DNA of 64,000 nt from an uncultured Victivallis sp. (GTDB lineage Bacteria; Verrucomicrobiota; Lentisphaeria; Victivallales; Victivallaceae), in contig CALXOA010000118.1 in the NCBI GenBank assembly GCA_944389895.1, positions 1 to 64,000 on the forward strand. The letters run 5' to 3'. The notes beneath the pieces were generated by a model. It was not told the DNA's origin. It worked only from the letters and a program-made list of their open reading frames with translations, and made no database searches. Positions within the stretch are counted from its first letter, which is position 1. Each line of letters starts with the position of its first letter. Below, piece by piece: positions 60,270 to 64,000 of the stretch. The position numbers were made by a program, and so were the translations under genes.

Positions 60270-61244
60270 ATGAAAAAAGTTCTGGTCACCGGCGGAGCCG
60301 GCTACATCGGCAGCGCCTGCTCCGAATATCTGCTCAATCTCGGTTATGACGTCACCATTTTCGACGGACTGCTGACCGGCCACCGCCAGGCGGTCGATCC
60401 CCGGGCGAAATTCATCCTCGGCAATCTGGCGGACCGCGAAAAAATCAAGAGCGTCTGTCGCGAGGGGAAATTCGATGCCGTGATGCATTTCGCGGCGTTC
60501 TCCCTGGTCGGCGAATCGATGAAGGATCCTTCGAAATATTTCCGCAACAACCTGGCCAACGGCATCAATCTCGCCGACGCCGCGGTGGAAAGCGGAGTGA
60601 AGATGTTCGTATTCTCCAGCACCGCAGCAACCTTCGGGCAGCCGGAGTCGATTCCGATCCGCGAATTTGACCGGCAGGTTCCGATCAATCCCTACGGGGA
60701 GTCCAAGCTCTGCTTCGAAAAAGTGCTCAAGTGGTACCATGAGATCTACGGCATGAACTACGCCGCACTGCGTTACTTCAATGCCGCAGGCGCAACCGAA
60801 AACTTCGGTGAGGACCATCGTCCCGAGACCCATCTGATTCCGCTGATCCTGCAGACAGCCCGGGGCAAGCGCGAAAAGCTGATGCTTTACGGCGATGATT
60901 ACGATACGCCGGACGGGACCTGCATCCGCGACTACATTCACATTCTCGACCTGGCCCAGGCGCACGAACTGGCGCTGTCGGCCCCGGAGAGCGGCCACTA
61001 CAATCTCGGAACCGGCAACGGCCTGTCGGTCAAGGAGATCATCACCGCCGCAGAAGAGGTCACCGGGTTGAAGATCAAATACGACATCGCGCCGCGCCGC
61101 CCGGGCGATCCGGCCCGCCTGATCGCCTGCAGCGATCGTGCACGCCAGATGCTGAAGTGGGAACCGAAATTCGAATCGGCGCACAAAATCATCGAGTCGG
61201 CATGGAAATGGCAGCTCAAGCACCCGGACGGGTACGCGAATTGA
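60270..61244 (+). CDS. galE: UDP-glucose 4-epimerase
   Basis: 324 residues of the short-chain dehydrogenase superfamily. KVLVTGGAGYIGSACSEYLL (NAD site), MHFAAFSLVGES, FSSTAATFG (catalytic Ser region), INPYGESKLCFEK (catalytic Tyr-x3-Lys) and RYFNAAGA. It interconverts UDP-glucose and UDP-galactose (possibly the N-acetylated forms) for LPS and exopolysaccharide. AAGGAGAAG precedes ATG 60270. A DnaQ-type gene follows after 4 bases. Confidence 0.95.
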   Translation: MKKVLVTGGAGYIGSACSEYLLNLGYDVTIFDGLLTGHRQAVDPRAKFILGNLADREKIKSVCREGKFDAVMHFAAFSLVGESMKDPSKYFRNNLANGINLADAAVESGVKMFVFSSTAATFGQPESIPIREFDRQVPINPYGESKLCFEKVLKWYHEIYGMNYAALRYFNAAGATENFGEDHRPETHLIPLILQTARGKREKLMLYGDDYDTPDGTCIRDYIHILDLAQAHELALSAPESGHYNLGTGNGLSVKEIITAAEEVTGLKIKYDIAPRRPGDPARLIACSDRARQMLKWEPKFESAHKIIESAWKWQLKHPDGYAN

Positions 61245-61248
61245 TCCG

Positions 61249-61806
61249 ATGAACTGGTCTGAACTCGGTCCATTCACGATCTTCGATCTTGAAACGACCG
61301 GCTTTGCACCGACGCGCGACCGGATCGTCGAACTTGCGGCGCTCCGGATCGATCGCGACGGCGCCATCAGTCGTTACCAGTCGCTGGTGAATCCGGGCTG
61401 CCGGATTCCGGCCAGGGCCTCTGCGGTTCATCACATCACCGATGAGATGGTCGCGGATGCGCCGCATTTTGCGGCAGTGGCAAAGGCGTTTCTCGATTTT
61501 GCCGATCAAAGTACCCTGGTCGCCCACAACGCTTATTTCGATCTCGGATTTCTGCAGGAGAGCCTCGCCCGGACCGGGCTGCCGCTCTGGAAAGGAAAAA
61601 CCCTCGACTCCTGCCGGCTGCTCAAGAGGACCCATCCCGGCCTCGCCAGCTACAGCCTGCAGAGTCTGAGAGGGTATTTCCGACTGGAAACTGCCGCGGG
61701 GATGTGTGCGCACCGTGCCGCCGCCGACGTGGAATGGACCTGTCAGGTACTGGAGATCGCCCTGACGGAAGCACTGCGCCTCTCCGGCGGCGGAACATCA
61801 TCCTGA
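61249..61806 (+). CDS. DEDDh 3'-5' exonuclease (DnaQ/Pol III epsilon-like)
   Basis: 185 residues. Exo I IFDLETTGF (Asp13, Glu15), Exo II VAHNAYFDLGFL, Exo III HRAAADVEW with the conserved His and Asp. It is a free-standing exonuclease domain without the polymerase-binding tail of the replicative epsilon subunit, so it may act in proofreading, repair or RNA trimming. It sits between galE (4 bases) and the ABC-F gene (17 bases), all on one strand. Confidence 0.9.
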   Translation: MNWSELGPFTIFDLETTGFAPTRDRIVELAALRIDRDGAISRYQSLVNPGCRIPARASAVHHITDEMVADAPHFAAVAKAFLDFADQSTLVAHNAYFDLGFLQESLARTGLPLWKGKTLDSCRLLKRTHPGLASYSLQSLRGYFRLETAAGMCAHRAAADVEWTCQVLEIALTEALRLSGGGTSS

Positions 61807-61823
61807 GGAGAGAACGAAACACC

Positions 61824-63722
61824 ATGGCTGAAACCCTGCTCTGGGCCGCCGAAGAACTCCGGCTCTCCATCGGACGGCAGACGCTCTACGACAATGCTGA
61901 GTTCGCAATCAATGCCGGAGAAAGAATCGGTCTGATCGGCCGGAACGGCTCCGGGAAATCGACGTTGCTGCGCCTGATTGCCGGCCAGGAACAGCCGGGT
62001 TCCGGCAATCTCACGAGGGCACGCGATCTGCGGGTGGCGATGCTGCCGCAGGAGTTCGAAATCGACAACCATCGCACAATCAGTGAAAACGTCCGCGACG
62101 GTTTGGCGTGGTTCCTGGAACTGCAGCGGAAATTTGAAAGCGCTCCGGTCACCTCCCCCGAGCACGCCGAGGCGGATCACCTGCTGATGCTCCACGACGG
62201 ATGGAATCTCGAAAACAAAATTGACCTGGTTCTGGAAAAACTCGGGTTGACCGGGCGCGATCAGCCGTGCGACAAACTCTCCGGCGGGGAAAAACGCAGG
62301 GTCGCCCTCGCACGGGCGATCATTTCGGAACCAGATCTGCTGCTTCTCGATGAACCGACCAACCATCTTGATGTCGCCGCAGTCGAATGGATTGAGAAGT
62401 TTCTCGCCGACTATCGCGGGAGCTGCCTTTTTGTGACCCACGACCGTTATTTTCTAGACCGGATCGCCACCCGGATCGTCGAACTGGACCACGGAAAATT
62501 CTACAGCTACGAAGGCAGCTACTCCGATTTTCTCGCCGCCAAGGCGGAACGGGAAGCAAACGAGGACGCCCTCGAAGCCAGACGCCGCAGTTTTCTGCGC
62601 AATGAAATCGAGTGGGTTCGCCGTTCCCCGAAGGCGCGGCTGAAGCGCAACCTCGGGCGCATGAAGCGATTCGAGGAGATCGCATCCCGGAGCGGCCCGA
62701 TCCGGGATGGAGAGATGGAACTTCTGATTCCCCCCGCCGGTCGGCTCGGCAACCGGACGGTGGAACTCAGGCAGGTGCGGCAGTGTTTCGGAGACCGCGC
62801 GGTGATTGACGGATTCGATTTCGAGTTTGAGCCCGGCAGCCGGATCGGCATCGTAGGCCCGAACGGAGCCGGGAAATCAACATTGCTGAAAATCATTACC
62901 GGAGAACTGATTCCGACCTCAGGCGAAGTCATCGTTGCTCCGACGGTGGACTTCAACTATATCGATCAGTCCCGCGTAGTTCTGGATCCCGAAAAGAGCG
63001 TCGCCGAAGAGATCGGAGAAGGTCATGACACCGTCTACCTCGGTACCGAAAAAATTTCAATCTGGGGTTACCTGAAACGTTTTCTCTTTGAGGACGAAAG
63101 AATCAACACGAAAATCCGGTACCTCTCCGGCGGAGAAAAAGCCCGCCTGACGCTGGCCAAGGTTCTGAAACGCGGCGGGAACTTCCTGATCCTCGACGAG
63201 CCGACCAACGATCTGGACCTCTCCAGCCTGCGCCTGCTGGAGGAGGCATTGGCAGGATATGCCGGATGCGTGATCGTAGTCAGTCACGACCGCTATTTCC
63301 TGAACCGGATCTGTACCGGTATCCTCTCCTTTGAATCCGACGGCAAGATCGTCTATACGCCGGGCGACTACGATTACGCACTCGAAAAGCGCCGTGAACG
63401 CGAGGCCGCCGCTTCCCGTCACGAAACACCCCGTCCGGAAAAAACGACGTCCTCCCCTGTCCCGCCCCCCCGGCCGCAACCACGCAAACTCTCCTACCGG
63501 GAAAGTCGTGAACTCGAAGGTATGGAGGAGGCAATCGCCGCGGTGGAAGCGAAAATCGCGGAATATGAAGCCTGTTTCGGTGATCCGGATTTCTTTGCCA
63601 AATACGGCAGCCGCAGTGCCGAACTTCAGGATGGCCTCGAAGCCGCACGTGCCGAAGCTGCGCGGCTCTACGAACGCTGGGACGAACTGGAGAACAAACG
63701 TGCCAGTCTGGAGGCGAAATGA
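61824..63722 (+). CDS. uup: ABC-F family ATPase (Uup-like)
   Basis: 632 residues, two ABC domains with no membrane part. Walker A GRNGSGKST (39-47) and GPNGAGKST; signatures LSGGEKRRVALA and LSGGEKARLTLA; Walker B LLLLDEPTNHLD and FLILDEPTNDLD; switch His in VTHDRYFLD and VSHDRYFLN. A linker rich in Arg and Lys (RRSPKARLKRNLGRMKRF) lies between them, and the C-terminal coiled coil (EGMEEAIAAVEAKIAEYEAC onward) is the Uup mark. ABC-F proteins act at the ribosome or on branched DNA. ATG 61824 has GAGGAGAG upstream. Confidence 0.9.
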   Translation: MAETLLWAAEELRLSIGRQTLYDNAEFAINAGERIGLIGRNGSGKSTLLRLIAGQEQPGSGNLTRARDLRVAMLPQEFEIDNHRTISENVRDGLAWFLELQRKFESAPVTSPEHAEADHLLMLHDGWNLENKIDLVLEKLGLTGRDQPCDKLSGGEKRRVALARAIISEPDLLLLDEPTNHLDVAAVEWIEKFLADYRGSCLFVTHDRYFLDRIATRIVELDHGKFYSYEGSYSDFLAAKAEREANEDALEARRRSFLRNEIEWVRRSPKARLKRNLGRMKRFEEIASRSGPIRDGEMELLIPPAGRLGNRTVELRQVRQCFGDRAVIDGFDFEFEPGSRIGIVGPNGAGKSTLLKIITGELIPTSGEVIVAPTVDFNYIDQSRVVLDPEKSVAEEIGEGHDTVYLGTEKISIWGYLKRFLFEDERINTKIRYLSGGEKARLTLAKVLKRGGNFLILDEPTNDLDLSSLRLLEEALAGYAGCVIVVSHDRYFLNRICTGILSFESDGKIVYTPGDYDYALEKRREREAAASRHETPRPEKTTSSPVPPPRPQPRKLSYRESRELEGMEEAIAAVEAKIAEYEACFGDPDFFAKYGSRSAELQDGLEAARAEAARLYERWDELENKRASLEAK

Positions 63723-64000
63723 GACCTGTTCCGGCAGACTACCGTCGTAAACTGCTCTGGCCCGGCAGCACCCAGCTCGCGCCGGTTCCGGCGGTCCTCG
63801 CCGGTTGCGGAGACGGTACGCCGGAATCCCCGTTCAACCTGATCACCATCGCGTGGACCGGGATCGTCTGCAGCACTCCGCCGATGATCTCGATCTCAGT
63901 GCGGCCGGAACGCCGTTCCTGCGAATTGATCCGTTCGACCGGTTGCTTCACGATCAACCTGCCTCCGGCTTCGCTCGCAGCGACGGTCGACTGGTGCGGC
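63719..64000 (+). CDS. Flavin reductase-like FMN-binding protein, cut by window end
   Basis: The first 94 residues only: MRPVPADYRRKLLWPGSTQ, then VPAVLAGCGDGTPESPFNLI and TIAWTGIVCSTPPMISISVR. This is the flavin-binding start of the split-barrel flavin reductase/flavoredoxin family, related to but distinct from the protein at 27656-28216. Its ATG overlaps the uup stop (ATGA). The frame stays open to position 64000. Confidence 0.8.
   Translation, partial: MRPVPADYRRKLLWPGSTQLAPVPAVLAGCGDGTPESPFNLITIAWTGIVCSTPPMISISVRPERRSCELIRSTGCFTINLPPASLAATVDWCG

Overview
The window looks like a chromosomal segment of a Gram-negative anaerobe from the Lentisphaerota/Verrucomicrobiota side of the PVC bacteria (a Victivallis-like organism is my best guess). 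This is inferred from content: three short prepilin-like proteins with the [13 protein letters not shown] leader and a C-terminal DGHV motif, GntR-helix/LacI-type sugar regulators, a DUF4838 protein and large secreted glycosidases without SusC/SusD, alongside LPS genes (KdsD, LptE-like) and anaerobic 2-oxoacid metabolism (IorAB, phenylacetate-CoA ligase). No taxonomic marker was searched.

Layout. 1-3376: a decayed D-aminoacylase remnant, then a minus-strand tyrA / ABC ATPase / AGE-epimerase group. 3727-10971: a plus-strand information-processing operon (nusA, infB, rbfA, nrnA, truB and an unrecognised 514-residue protein) behind a near-consensus promoter, a possible leader attenuator and an internal terminator. 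11015-15760: iorA, iorB, a tandem-ACT protein, paaK and an M48 lipoprotein protease. 15793-22796: a minus-strand run hisE, hisG, kdsD, a TPR protein, lptE-like, ktrB, ktrA, a HIT protein and a small secreted protein. 22993-23194: two identical tRNA-Lys(CTT) genes. 23515-29843: MATE exporter, lipoproteins (one a nucleoside-deaminase homologue), an umuD / flavin reductase / umuC operon and an AadA-like nucleotidyltransferase.

29997-51859 is the accessory glycan region. Twice a GntR-type regulator is followed directly by a prepilin-like gene and then large exported carbohydrate-active proteins (32868-39980 and 43017-49389). Around them lie a sialidase-like protein, an M14 carboxypeptidase, a TIM-barrel isomerase, a five-bladed-propeller glycosidase and an NSS-family symporter. 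Two of the largest glycosidase genes are each split by an apparent single-base insertion (near 36115-36120 and 48439-48441). The picture is substrate-specific polysaccharide loci in which surface pseudopilins, exported hydrolases and cytoplasmic enzymes may be co-controlled.

51872-64000 returns to core functions: ligA and asd (divergent), a glnK-amtB nitrogen operon with a sigma-54 type promoter and an upstream palindrome, a secreted carbohydrate-binding-like protein with a glycosyltransferase, an AEC transporter, rpsT, then galE, a DnaQ-type exonuclease, an Uup-like ABC-F ATPase and the start of a flavin-reductase-like gene cut by the window edge.
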